Position numbers and translations under genes: made by a program
NCBI GenBank assembly: GCA_046530735.1
Contig: JBHEQV010000001.1
Span: 186,001 to 250,000 of the forward strand
DNA length: 64,000 nt
Origin: Arsenophonus sp046530735
GTDB lineage: Bacteria > Pseudomonadota > Gammaproteobacteria > Enterobacterales > Enterobacteriaceae
Reading direction: 5' to 3'
In this document: positions 11,318-20,630 of the stretch, piece by piece
Layout of the letters: each line of letters starts with the position of its first letter
Numbering within the stretch: position 1 is the stretch's first letter
The notes under the pieces: model-generated
The model's database searches: none
What the model saw: the letters and a program-made list of their open reading frames with translations, nothing else
What the model was told of the DNA's origin: nothing

Positions 11318-12076
11318 ATGATAACCTTGGAAATTTGTTGCTATGGAGCTGAATGCGCGCTAATTGCGCAAGAATTTGGCGCAGATCGTATTGAACTTTG
11401 TTCTAGTTCAGCTGAAGGTGGATTAACGCCTAGTTATGGTTGTTTAAAGCAGGTTATAGATGCATTAAAAATTTCCGTTCATCCAATTGTACGCCCAAGA
11501 GGAGGAGATTTTTATTACAGTGATAGTGAGTTTGAAATCATTAAACATGATATTAAATTTATCAGACAGTTAGGTTTTCTTGGTGTAGTATATGGCATAT
11601 TAAATCGAGATGGGCATATTGATATACCGCGCATGCGTATTTTAAAGGAATTATCTGGTGATATGGCCGTTACGTTTCATCGTGCTTTTGATATGTGCAT
11701 TACCCCAAAACAAGCCTATATACAGCTGGCAGAACTAGGTATTGCACGTATATTAACTTCAGGACAGAAGCAGAATGCAGAATTAGGTTTACCGTTATTG
11801 AAAGAATTAAATGTGTTATCTAGAAAAATCCCAAATAGCCCAATAATCATGGCCGGTGGTGGGGTAAAACTATCAAATATACAGAAATTTATTGATGCAG
11901 GTTTACCGGAAGTACATTCATCTGCTGGAAAAATAATACCATCGACTATGAACTACCACAAAGCAGAAGTAACGATGAGCTCCAATATGGAGATAGATGA
12001 ATCTACTCACTATTGCGTAGATAGTGATGTTGTGAAAGCTATGAAAAATTTATTAGCTATTGCCAATAATGACTAA
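11318..12076 (+). CDS. cutC: CutC family protein (copper homeostasis)
   Basis: A 252-residue protein with the CutC TIM-barrel fold and the family length (E. coli 248). Visible family segments are LEICCYGAECALIAQEFGADRIELC at the N-terminus, GGLTPSYG near residue 35, RPRGGDF near 60, FHRAFDM near 122, ILTSGQ near 147 and IMAGGGV near 180. CutC has been linked to copper tolerance, but its biochemical role is not settled. The ATG at 11318 follows a GAAGGTG ribosome site at about the right distance. A dead IS1595 end lies only 18 bp upstream, so the promoter must lie inside IS-derived sequence. It converges on cmoB with a 42-bp gap. Confidence 0.95.
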   Translation: MITLEICCYGAECALIAQEFGADRIELCSSSAEGGLTPSYGCLKQVIDALKISVHPIVRPRGGDFYYSDSEFEIIKHDIKFIRQLGFLGVVYGILNRDGHIDIPRMRILKELSGDMAVTFHRAFDMCITPKQAYIQLAELGIARILTSGQKQNAELGLPLLKELNVLSRKIPNSPIIMAGGGVKLSNIQKFIDAGLPEVHSSAGKIIPSTMNYHKAEVTMSSNMEIDESTHYCVDSDVVKAMKNLLAIANND

Positions 12077-12118
12077 TAATAACCTTAGAGTAAGGGATGG
12101 TATTGGATATAGTTCTGT

Positions 12119-13093
12119 TTAGCTTTTTTTGGCAATTAAAATAACTCGTAATGGAGAGGGATAACCTTCAACTGTCAAATGTATATTATATGGATCAAGA
12201 AAATTTGCTAATGATTCAGTTTGCATCCAGGCAGTTTTTCGCTGCTCCTGTACGGTTGTTATAGTTTGATCAACAATTTGCACATTACAAAAGCCACATC
12301 TTTCTAGCCAAATTTTAAGCATTTTTGCTGAGGGAATAAAATAGATATTACGCATTTTCGCATAACGCTCATTAGGTATTAAACATTGATTTTCATCACC
12401 ATTAATAACTAAACTTTCAAGTACTAGCTCACCACCGGAAACTAATTGATTTTTTAGTTGATAGAGATGATCTAACGGTGAACGTCGATGATAAAGCACA
12501 CCCATCGAAAATACAGTATCAAAGGCCGCTAGCGTTGATAGTTGCTCAATACTTAGAGGCAATAGATGCGCTCGTTGATTATTACCAATTAATTTACGTA
12601 TGGCTTCAAATTGGAATAAAAATAGTTGAGTAGGATCAATACCGATAACAATTTTTGCTCCTTCACCAACCATTCTCCACATGTAATAACCATTACCGCA
12701 ACCGACATCAAGTACCAGTTTATCTATTAATGGTGAAAGGTAAGGCAAGATACGTTGCCACTTCCAATCCGAGCGCCATTCGGAATCAATATTAATATTG
12801 TATAAGGAAAAAGGGCCTTTACGCCATGGCATCAAACTTTTCAACAAAAAAGTAATCTGTTTCTTATCTTTTAAACAAAGCAGAAACTCATTTTTAGCTA
12901 TCACTGCAGTTTTTAGATCTAAGTAAGTTGGGGTCATATTAGGAATACTTTGCACTATTTTCTCCCAAATGTTGAATTGCCCATGTTGAGTGGTTTTTTT
13001 CCATTTTTCAATTTGGTATAGTAGTGTTTTTATCCACTGGCTCAGGGGTTCGATCGCGATTTGTTGATAAACATGACCAAAATCTATCATCAA
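12119..13093 (-). CDS. cmoB: tRNA U34 carboxymethyltransferase
   Basis: A 324-residue protein, the same size as E. coli CmoB (323). It transfers a carboxymethyl group from carboxy-SAM to 5-hydroxyuridine at tRNA position 34, the last stage of cmo5U formation. The C-terminal half is a Rossmann methyltransferase: DVGCGNGYYMWRM near residue 128 is the cofactor glycine loop, IGIDPTQLFL follows, and TVFSMGVLYHRRSPLDHL near 205 is a CmoB hallmark. The N-terminal half contains the family segment KGPFSLYNINIDSEWRSDWKW. The start lies 2 bp after the cmoA stop, so the two genes form an operon in which CmoA makes the substrate for CmoB. No defect is visible. Confidence 0.97.
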   Translation of the reverse strand: MMIDFGHVYQQIAIEPLSQWIKTLLYQIEKWKKTTQHGQFNIWEKIVQSIPNMTPTYLDLKTAVIAKNEFLLCLKDKKQITFLLKSLMPWRKGPFSLYNINIDSEWRSDWKWQRILPYLSPLIDKLVLDVGCGNGYYMWRMVGEGAKIVIGIDPTQLFLFQFEAIRKLIGNNQRAHLLPLSIEQLSTLAAFDTVFSMGVLYHRRSPLDHLYQLKNQLVSGGELVLESLVINGDENQCLIPNERYAKMRNIYFIPSAKMLKIWLERCGFCNVQIVDQTITTVQEQRKTAWMQTESLANFLDPYNIHLTVEGYPSPLRVILIAKKS

Positions 13094-13095
13094 GC

Positions 13096-13845
13096 TTATT
13101 CCTTGATAGCCAGTAGTGAGCCGAAATTAAAACATTGAAACCATAAGTCACAATGATGAAACCTTGCTGCTAGCAGACGTGATTTATGTTTGCTAATAGA
13201 ATCTGTTAACATACTATTTTCTAATATATTACGTTTTTGACTTATTTCTAGTTCACTATAGCCATTAGCGCGCTTGAAATCATAATGCATATTAAATAGT
13301 AAATTGCTAATTTTTTCGTCGCTAAAATTAAATTTTTCTGATAACACTAAAACACCACCAGGATTTAGTCCTTGGTATATCCGGTTAATTAATTCTTGTC
13401 GAACAGTTGGTGCAATAAATTGCAGGGTGAAATTTAATACTACCATTGAGGCATTTTGTATATTGATATCGAGAATGTCACCTTTAATAATTTCAACTGG
13501 TGTATTCCCTTTATAAGCATGAACATATTGTTGGCAACGCTCGATCATTGCAGCTGAATTATCAATAGCAATTATTTTACAATTTTTATTCTTAATATTA
13601 CGATTAATAGATAATGCTGCTGCACCTAAAGAACATCCGAGATCATAAATAGTACTATTAGATGTAACAAAACGTGTCGCAAGCATACCAATCATAGTAA
13701 TAATATCTGAATAGCCAGGAATAGAACGTTTAATCATATCAGGAAAGACTTCGGCAACTTTTTTATCAAATTGCCAATTATCTAAATTTGCAATAGGAGT
13801 TGCAAACAAGGTATCTTTCTGTTTATCCAAAACTTGACTGGACAT
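13096..13845 (-). CDS. cmoA: Carboxy-S-adenosyl-L-methionine synthase
   Basis: A 249-residue protein (E. coli CmoA 247) that converts SAM and prephenate to carboxy-SAM, the cofactor used by CmoB for wobble-uridine modification. The frame shows FDKKVAEVFPDMIKRSIPGY near the N-terminus, the cofactor loop YDLGCSLGAAALS near residue 65, IAIDNSAAMIERC near 92 and LNFTLQFI near 138, all characteristic. It is the first gene of a cmoA-cmoB operon. The start codon is about 50 bp from the edge of a dead IS481 element, so the native upstream region has been mostly displaced. Start choice follows the family N-terminus (KQKDTLFATPI). Confidence 0.97.
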   Translation of the reverse strand: MSSQVLDKQKDTLFATPIANLDNWQFDKKVAEVFPDMIKRSIPGYSDIITMIGMLATRFVTSNSTIYDLGCSLGAAALSINRNIKNKNCKIIAIDNSAAMIERCQQYVHAYKGNTPVEIIKGDILDINIQNASMVVLNFTLQFIAPTVRQELINRIYQGLNPGGVLVLSEKFNFSDEKISNLLFNMHYDFKRANGYSELEISQKRNILENSMLTDSISKHKSRLLAARFHHCDLWFQCFNFGSLLAIKE

Positions 13846-13894
13846 ATTCTATGTTAATTAATTCAGAAATAACAAATAGTGATTGATTATAACA

Positions 13895-14936
13895 GATTTT
13901 ATGTTATCTGTCACTTCCTTGGAACAATAGTTATAATTTTTTTTAAATAATTTATTTTTAACTTTGAACTAATCTTTCATAGATTACAATAGAATTTTAC
14001 TATCCAGTACTGATTGGAGTAATTTCTGATTGTATAAACAATTATATTGATACAGGGGTCATCTCCAAACTCTTGAGCATAATTGAAATGATGTCTTTGA
14101 AACCAATCTTTCATGGCTCATTAAATTGCTAGGACATACCATTCGTTTAAAAATACATAGGTATGATAAATCAGTGTTCTATATCAATCTCTGCACACAA
14201 AAAATTAAATTCATATTTTCCAGTGACTGAACATTTTCATAGATCAAAAAGGCGGTCTGTAAATTCTTTATTATTATCTGTAAATACCCAATAGATAGTC
14301 GGGATATACTCGATTAAGATCACGTAAATAAGCGCCTACCATTGTCTGCTGTCCTTGATCTTGTAAAAGCGGATAAACCCCATTGAGTGACGTGATCTAT
14401 ATTTATGAAAAGATAAAATTATAAAGTTTCGTTTTCCATTTATGGAAGACATTTAAGAGTAGGTACAAATAATCATGCTCGTAGCTTTTAAACGCTTTAT
14501 GGTTTCGACTTCGGGTCGCTTCGCTTCATTTCAAGTAAATTCTTTGTATAAACCTGCATAAATAACAATCCATGTCAGATAGGGAATACCTTCTGAGTTC
14601 AGAAGATTTGCGTACAACGCTGCCAGCAGATCAGCGAGCGAGAAATATTTTTTGGAAGAAAAACGACTGCGCCTTCCTAAGCAGGCAGCAGCGTTATCAA
14701 AAAATGTGGAATATAGCTGTGATCATAAACATCATCTCGTTTTAGCATTTAGTAAGGGTAAGTTTAATATACTATAACGCTTAACTAAAGTAGATGCAGC
14801 CTTTCTTCTAGCTTCTGAATAACAGCTCTAATTTTAGATGTTGCAGTTACTGATAATGAACCCTCATCATCATGATATTTTACTCTAAACTATATCCCTA
14901 AGTAGCCATTATCTGCCATGAACATGGCAGTGCGAT
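13895..14936 (-). mobile_element. Dead IS481-family element, copy 2, main part
   Basis: The minus strand carries a broken IS481-type transposase. From N to C one can read pieces equivalent to LADLLAALYANLL near 14640, KAFKSYEHDYLYL near 14470, FIRFYKIKDSRQ near 14360, the catalytic-region motif FTDNNKEFTDRLFD near 14260, EIDIEHWF near 14190, NGMSQQFN near 14130 and a C-terminal stretch like YNQKLLQSVLDSK near 14020. These match the order in IS481 enzymes (VLTDNGKEFTDRLF, IEHRLT, TNGMVERFNG). Stops and frameshifts are frequent. IS256 copy D cuts its 5' end at 14937, and the remainder resumes at 16330. Confidence 0.85.
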
Positions 14937-16329
14937 GAGTTAATCAGACAATCTGGCATATGACAAATCAGGTTACTATACTCTAATGCTTCGTAAATTT
15001 ATTTTCTATTCTTAAATTAAATGTTATTTACCAGAATGGTTACTAGATTAACCCTTTAAGACGATTCCAGCTTTTCTAAATAGACGGGGAGAAGCTTAAA
15101 TAACATTAAAAGAGTTGCTTTTCTTAATCCACACTGCTTCGTGCCTTACCTTCATAGGCTCACTGTCATAAAACTCGATTTAATTGGATTCGTCGTTCTT
15201 ATTTACACTCTAATGCACTAACGGAAAGAGATAGAATGCCAGCTATTCTTCTTAATCTTTCTTCAACTTCTCCATCGCTGTAGGATACGTAAAAACCTTA
15301 CTAATAAAGAATCAAAAGTTTTATTAGCAACGTTACGACCCTCTCTGCTAACCTGATCTACTGAGAAGAGCTTAGCTTTAACTTTTGGTTGAATGCCTTT
15401 TAAGATTGAAGGCAGCACATCAGCTATACGTAACAAAAACATTACTGCTGTGCGCTCAGAAATATTTTTTCTATTACATTAAAAAAACTAAGAGCATCGT
15501 CTTTCATAGCAAGCATGGAGATATGGTTAAAACCCCGTTTACAGAGAATTATAATTTAAGCACAGTTCGCTTCTGACTATCAATAACCATTTTTGAGCAC
15601 AATTGTCTCCTTACGTCCATGGATAGTAAAGTTGATTTAACTAGCAGGTGAAGGGATTAGCTTGTCTGACAGGACAGTATATATCCATAGGTCAAGAAAT
15701 AAATATAGCGCGTATCACTTTAATCACGTAACCCGCCATCACCTATTCCATTTAAGGCCTTCCTGTTTTAGTCTGCTGATGACACTTTGGAAGATACCAT
15801 ATAATTTTCACCGAAAATCTCCACATGGGTTCTCATGAAAATCACCGGTAGAATACCTTGCAATGTGGATTTTTGCAGTTATGGGTAGCAAAATATTTCG
15901 ACATTTTTAGATGCTTTAAATAAAAGGTAGCACCGAGTTGTTGACCACATATTCCATTGTAGCTAAGAAATTTCATCTTGACTTTAAGCACTTTAATCTT
16001 AATATCGCCAATAGCAGTTTATATGGTTCGTTATGGCAAATAATCGTTACGGATGAGGTATTTAATACTCATTCATAAAGGCAACGCCCCAGCATATTGT
16101 CCTGGCATGGGTTCTAGCACAGCCTCAACAGCAGTGCCTATCAACTGGCTGTCCAGTATTACGGATAAATTCCTGCAATGGATCACAGGTAATATCTAGT
16201 TTTGTGGATATCTATAAGGTAGATTTTTATGGCATATCATCTCTATATTATTGAAATTATTCAATAAATTAATCAGCAAGCTACACGACAGCATATCCAA
16301 AACTACACACAGCAGAAATGACATAACTC
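14937..16329 (-). mobile_element. Dead IS256-family element, copy D, inserted in an IS481 copy
   Basis: This full-length reverse copy begins GAGTTAATCAGACAATCTGG and ends GAAATGACATAACTC. It splits the IS481 element: sequence before it (GCAGTGCGAT) and after it (GACGAGGGGTATATATAATG) together match the uninterrupted IS481 copy 1 near 4850-4880. The flanking 9-mers CAGTGCGAT and CTGTATGAC agree at 5 positions, and three of the four differences are transitions. This is compatible with a decayed target duplication. The transposase pieces include the RTTNPIE region near 15190 and the VYFWAD region near 15690. The open frame at 15385-15576 is spurious. Confidence 0.9.
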
Positions 16330-16365
16330 CTGTATGACGAGGGGTATATATAATGCCTGGATCAA
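16330..16365 (-). mobile_element. Outer end of IS481 copy 2, resuming after IS256
   Basis: These bases continue the alignment to IS481 copy 1 after the IS256 insertion (GACGAGGGGTATATATAATG against GACAAGGATTTATATAATGA). They fix the order of events: IS481 was present first and IS256 landed in it later. The outer terminus is approximate. Confidence 0.65.
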
Positions 16366-16443
16366 ACAGTTAGTAGATAAAATAAATCTTATTAATACGG
16401 CAAATAGTATAAGTATAACTATGTTAATGAAATTAGTTTTGAC

Positions 16444-16842
16444 TTAAAGATCAAATGAGAAAATTTGTATCCAAGGCAAATAATAAATATTAACTAATAT
16501 CATTAAAATCATAGAACTAAAAGTAGTTATTTGACCAAAATAACTCCAAGTACATTCTCTTTGTTTTAAACCAAAGTAATGAAAAATTCTAGCGATGATA
16601 AAAATTAACCCACAAAGATGAATAGCCCAAACAGGTGCACCATTCATCTCCATCATTAATAATGACAGCATAGAAATAGGAATATACTCAATAGCATTAC
16701 CATGAAGGCGTATTGCTGTTTGTAACTCATAAAATCCACCATCACCGTAAGTAACTTGATACTGAGTTCTAAGTTTAATGACTTCCAAAGATAACTTAAA
16801 CAATATTAAAGCACTAAATACAATATATAGAGCACTAACCAT
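16444..16842 (-). CDS. yecN: MAPEG-family inner-membrane protein YecN
   Basis: A 132-residue membrane protein very similar to E. coli YecN (131 residues). It opens MVSALYIVFSALILFKLSLE, followed by YGDGGFYELQTAIRLHGNAIEYIP near residues 34-57, the typical MAPEG segment with its RxHxNxxE pattern. Four hydrophobic segments lie at about 3-21, 54-71, 74-91 and 105-124. MAPEG proteins include glutathione-dependent enzymes, but the role of YecN itself is unknown. The gene is divergent from aspS across a 270-bp gap that should hold both promoters. It sits close to cmoA, as in enterobacteria. No damage is seen. Confidence 0.92.
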   Translation of the reverse strand: MVSALYIVFSALILFKLSLEVIKLRTQYQVTYGDGGFYELQTAIRLHGNAIEYIPISMLSLLMMEMNGAPVWAIHLCGLIFIIARIFHYFGLKQRECTWSYFGQITTFSSMILMILVNIYYLPWIQIFSFDL

Positions 16843-17110
16843 TTTCCCTCCAATTTTTTAAACTAAAACAATAAAATAATGATACATCTAAAAACTTTTA
16901 CAGTTACTATAAATATAATATTTAAATTAATAAAAACTTTGAGATTACGAACATGATAAAAGTTATCTAGCCATATGGATAAGGCGTACTTATTTCTCAA
17001 TAGAAATTTCTGTAAAATAACGGTATTTTAATGCTATTTAAATTAATAGCACTAAACGATTAGTGTAAGCGACTCTGCAAGTTGAGTATGATAAGTAAAA
17101 GGTTATCGTT

Positions 17111-18874
17111 ATGCGGACAAATTATTGTGGGCAATTAGGTATTGCTCACGTTGTACAAAAAGTGACTCTCTGTGGGTGGGTTAACCGCCAGCGTAATTTA
17201 GGTAAATTAATTTTTATCGATATGAGAGATCGCGAAGGTTTAGTTCAAATTATTTTTATACAGGAAAATAATGCCGAACTTTTTATCCAAGCGTCACAGT
17301 TACGCAACGAATTTTGTATCCAGATAACAGGTATAGTGCGAAAACGTAAACAAATCAATAAAAAAATACCAACCGGTGAGATTGAAATTGTTGCACAAAC
17401 ATTAACGATTATTAGTCGTTCTGAACCATTACCGATAGATAGCAATAAACAAAATTCCGAGGAAATTAGATTAAAATATCGTTATCTTGATTTACGGCAA
17501 CCGCAAATGGGGATGCGTTTGAGAGAGCGAGCTAAAATTACCAGTTTTGTGCGTCGTTTTATGGATGCAGAAGGTTTTATTGATATTGAAACACCTATTC
17601 TGACCAAAGCAACACCAGAGGGTGCGCGTGATTATCTTGTTCCAAGTCGTGTTCATAAAGGTGAGTTTTATGCTTTACCGCAATCACCGCAACTTTTTAA
17701 ACAATTATTGATGATCTCTGGCTTTGATCGCTATTATCAAATAGTAAAATGTTTTCGTGATGAAGATTTGCGTGCTGATCGCCAACCTGAATTTACTCAG
17801 ATCGATGTAGAAACCTCTTTTATGACTGCTGAGCAAGTTCGTGAAGTGATGGAGCGTTTGATCCGTCAATTATGGGAGGAAAACAAAGGTATTGAGTTAG
17901 GCACTTTTCCGGTAATGACTTTTACTGAAGCCATACAACGTTATGGTTCAGATAAACCAGACTTACGGAATCCTTTAGAATTGGTTGATATTGCTGATTT
18001 GGTTAATGCAATTGAATTTAAAGTATTTGCTGACGCTGCCAATGATCCAAAAGGTCGTGTAGCTGCACTTTGCGTTCCAGGTGGAGCATTATTGACACGC
18101 AAACAACTTGATGATTATACTGAATTTGTTGCTATTTATGGCGCTAAAGGATTAGTCTGGATGAAGATCAATTCATTAGCTGAAGATCAGGTAGATATTC
18201 AAAGTCCGATAGCTAAGTTTTTACCACAATCAGTGATTAATAATCTATTAGCACGGACTCAAGCTAAAGCAGATGACATTTTGTTATTTGGTGCGGGTAA
18301 AAAAAATGTTGTCAATAATGTGATGGGAGAATTACGGTTGAAAGTAGGACGTGATTTAGGAATCACACAAAATAATAGCTGGAAACCATTATGGATTATT
18401 GATTTTCCAATGTTTGAAAAAGATGAAAACGATGAACTTAATGCTATGCATCATCCTTTTACTGCACCGAAAGATTTTACCCCACAACAATTGCAAGCCA
18501 ATCCATTAGCGGCCGTTGCTAATGCCTATGATATGGTTATTAATGGTTATGAAGTTGGTAGCGGCTCGGTGCGTATTCACCATAATAAGATGCAACAAGC
18601 TGTTTTTGAAATTCTTAATATTAGTCAATCAGATCAGCAAGATAAATTTGGTTTCTTGCTTGAGGCATTACAATATGGAACCCCTCCGCATGCCGGTTTA
18701 GCATTTGGTTTAGATAGACTGGTTATGTTATTAACAGGAACAGAAAATATTCGTGATGTCATTGCATTTCCAAAAACAACTGCAGCAGCTTGTTTAATGA
18801 CCGATGCACCCAGCGTAGCTAATGCAGCCGCATTAGCAGAATTAGCAATAACGGTTGTCCCACATACTAAATAA
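17111..18874 (+). CDS. aspS: Aspartyl-tRNA synthetase
   Basis: A 587-residue class IIb synthetase (E. coli 590) that charges tRNA-Asp. The N-terminal OB-fold anticodon-binding domain (about 1-105, with CGWVNRQRNLGKLIFIDMRD) is followed by the catalytic domain: motif 2 reads FRDEDLRADRQPEFTQID near residue 217, a bacterial GAD-type insert spans roughly 290-420, and motif 3 GLAFGLDRLVML lies near 528-540. QSPQLFKQLLM near 195 is the usual flipping-loop region. The ATG at 17111 gives the family start MRTNYCGQL, with AAAAGG upstream as a ribosome site. It probably has its own promoter in the gap to yecN. Confidence 0.98.
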   Translation: MRTNYCGQLGIAHVVQKVTLCGWVNRQRNLGKLIFIDMRDREGLVQIIFIQENNAELFIQASQLRNEFCIQITGIVRKRKQINKKIPTGEIEIVAQTLTIISRSEPLPIDSNKQNSEEIRLKYRYLDLRQPQMGMRLRERAKITSFVRRFMDAEGFIDIETPILTKATPEGARDYLVPSRVHKGEFYALPQSPQLFKQLLMISGFDRYYQIVKCFRDEDLRADRQPEFTQIDVETSFMTAEQVREVMERLIRQLWEENKGIELGTFPVMTFTEAIQRYGSDKPDLRNPLELVDIADLVNAIEFKVFADAANDPKGRVAALCVPGGALLTRKQLDDYTEFVAIYGAKGLVWMKINSLAEDQVDIQSPIAKFLPQSVINNLLARTQAKADDILLFGAGKKNVVNNVMGELRLKVGRDLGITQNNSWKPLWIIDFPMFEKDENDELNAMHHPFTAPKDFTPQQLQANPLAAVANAYDMVINGYEVGSGSVRIHHNKMQQAVFEILNISQSDQQDKFGFLLEALQYGTPPHAGLAFGLDRLVMLLTGTENIRDVIAFPKTTAAACLMTDAPSVANAAALAELAITVVPHTK

Positions 18875-18884
18875 ATATTTATGC

Positions 18885-19295
18885 AAATAAATGACAGGAA
18901 TCAATATTAGTTGTAGTTTATGTGCAAGTAAGTCGATAAATGCTGATGCTACACAGTAGTATGCTGATGTTAATTTTTAACAATTAGTTACCGATAGTTT
19001 TAAGAATGATAAAATCTAAAGAGAGATGGGATTACGTGAAGTTAAAGAAGAGATAGGCATTTATAATTATAAAACAGAATTTAGCTTTAGTTAATCTGTA
19101 ATTTAGTAATTTTTTAATAATTATGCACCGGATTTAATTAAATGTAAATAGTATTAATTTGCTTTATGGATCCTTACCGCAAGAGCAGGATATTTTATTC
19201 AAATAATATTTGGATTTTCATTGATTCCCTGATACTCAGTTAGAAAGCATTGACCAAATCATGGAATAATTGTCAGACAATTTAAGAATTTGTTC
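18885..19295 (+). pseudogene. nudB: Decayed nudB, dihydroneopterin triphosphate diphosphatase
   Basis: Between aspS and yebC, where enterobacteria carry nudB, the plus strand holds a broken Nudix protein. GLREVKEEIGI at about 19028-19060 matches the core of the Nudix box (REVKEE), which holds the metal-binding glutamates. Later pieces resemble YAPD, FALYGSLPQEQDILF and YLDFHWFPDTQLESIDQIM and align with the NudB C-terminal half. Stops and frame changes separate them. NudB normally removes pyrophosphate in folate synthesis and cleans nucleotide pools. Position and motif together make the call firm; ends are approximate. Confidence 0.78.
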
Positions 19296-19333
19296 TAAAA
19301 TGATTTCTATTAAAGTATTTTTGGAGATATTTC

Positions 19334-20080
19334 ATGGCAGGTCATAGTAAATGGGCTAATATCAAACACCGTAAAACGGCTCAAGATACTAAACGAGGTA
19401 AAATTTTTACTAAAATTATTCGTGAACTGGTAACAGCGGCTCGTTTAGGTGGCAGTGATGCTGCATCAAATCCACGATTGAGGACGGTGATTGATAAGGC
19501 GTTATCTAACAATATGATGCGAGATACATTAAATCGAGCAATTATACGTGCTGTAGGTAGTAATGAAAATGATAATATGGAAACAATCATTTATGAAGGC
19601 TATGGCCCAGGCGGTACAGCTATTATGGTTGAATGCTTAAGTGATAATCGTAATCATACAGTTTCTGATGTACGTCATGCCTTTACTAAATTCGGTGGTA
19701 ATTTAAGTACCGATGGTTCTGCTGCTTATTTATTTACTAAACGTGGCGTGATTTCATATTCGGCAGGCATTGATGAAGATAATTTAATGAAAGTGGCATT
19801 AGAAGCAGGTGCAGATGATCTCAAATCTTATAATAATGGGGCAATCGATATTTATACTACCCTGGAAAACTTTGGTGATGTAAAAGATACTTTAGATAAA
19901 GCTGGGTTTAAGGCTGAAATTGCCGAAATAACAATCATCTCGTCAACTAAAGCAACTTTAGATACTTATACTGCACCTAAACTTTTGCGTTTAATTGACA
20001 TGCTGGAAGATTTTTATGATGTACAAGAAGTGTATCACAATGGGGAAATTTCAGCTGAAATTGCAGTTCAACTAAATTGA
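19334..20080 (+). CDS. yebC: YebC/PmpR-family protein
   Basis: A 248-residue protein (E. coli YebC 246). The opening MAGHSKWANIKHRKTAQDTK is the family signature. GSDAASNPRLRTVIDKA near residue 40, EGYGPGGTAIMVECLSDN near 89-106, RHAFTKFGGNLSTDGSAAYLF near 115-136 and the closing EDFYDVQEVYHN are also typical. YebC proteins act as DNA-binding regulators in some bacteria, and recent work ties members of the family to translation of difficult proline-containing sequences. The start is preceded by TTTGGAGATATTTC, which holds a strong GGAG ribosome site. In relatives ruvC follows; here ruvC is dead. Confidence 0.96.
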   Translation: MAGHSKWANIKHRKTAQDTKRGKIFTKIIRELVTAARLGGSDAASNPRLRTVIDKALSNNMMRDTLNRAIIRAVGSNENDNMETIIYEGYGPGGTAIMVECLSDNRNHTVSDVRHAFTKFGGNLSTDGSAAYLFTKRGVISYSAGIDEDNLMKVALEAGADDLKSYNNGAIDIYTTLENFGDVKDTLDKAGFKAEIAEITIISSTKATLDTYTAPKLLRLIDMLEDFYDVQEVYHNGEISAEIAVQLN

Positions 20081-20166
20081 ATAATCTTTATTATATTAAA
20101 AGATAGCGATGTTGATTATCAATATGCTTTTCTTTGCATATTTAACCATATTCAGTGAATAGCAAA

Positions 20167-20630
20167 TATGGTAATTATTCTTAAATTAATCCTGATTCTC
20201 GAATTATCGGTTATGATCTTATCCGTCAACAAGGTTGTTGTTGATTATTTAGATAGGGTTGTATATATTGCTAAGGCAGAAAATAAAATCCGCCAACACG
20301 TTTACAACGTATTTATGCAGGTATTATTAAAATGACTACTAAGTGTCGACCGAATAGTCTTGCTGTTAAACAGATCTTTATGGGAAAGAATACCGATTCT
20401 GCTCTAAAATTAAGTCAAGCAATAGGCATTGGTGATTTTAACTGTATTAATAATCAATTTATGTTTTTGAATATGGTAGGGTAATAAATAAAATAATCTG
20501 ATATTAGAATCAGAAGCAGTAAAAAAATAAGTTCAGCATATAATTTTAGTCTCTCAGTATTAAAACTATTATCGCATCTTCAAGATAATACCAATTTAGT
20601 CATTGCGATCACGGATTATTATTTTAATTA
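20167..20630 (+). pseudogene. ruvC: Decayed ruvC, Holliday-junction resolvase
   Basis: Directly after yebC the plus strand reads MVIIL, then NPDSRIIGYDLIRQQG (RuvC: DPGSRVTGYGVIRQVG), a piece like RLQRIYAGI, QIFMGKNTDSALKLSQA near 20370-20425 (RuvC: QVFMAKNADSALKLGQA), and SVLKLLSHLQDNTNLVIAITDYYF near 20550-20625 (RuvC: ADALAIAITHCH). Frameshifts interrupt the gene at least three times and the catalytic Asp of DPGS has become Asn. RuvC cuts Holliday junctions with RuvAB, so its death limits recombinational repair. ruvA and ruvB are not seen downstream. Confidence 0.9.
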
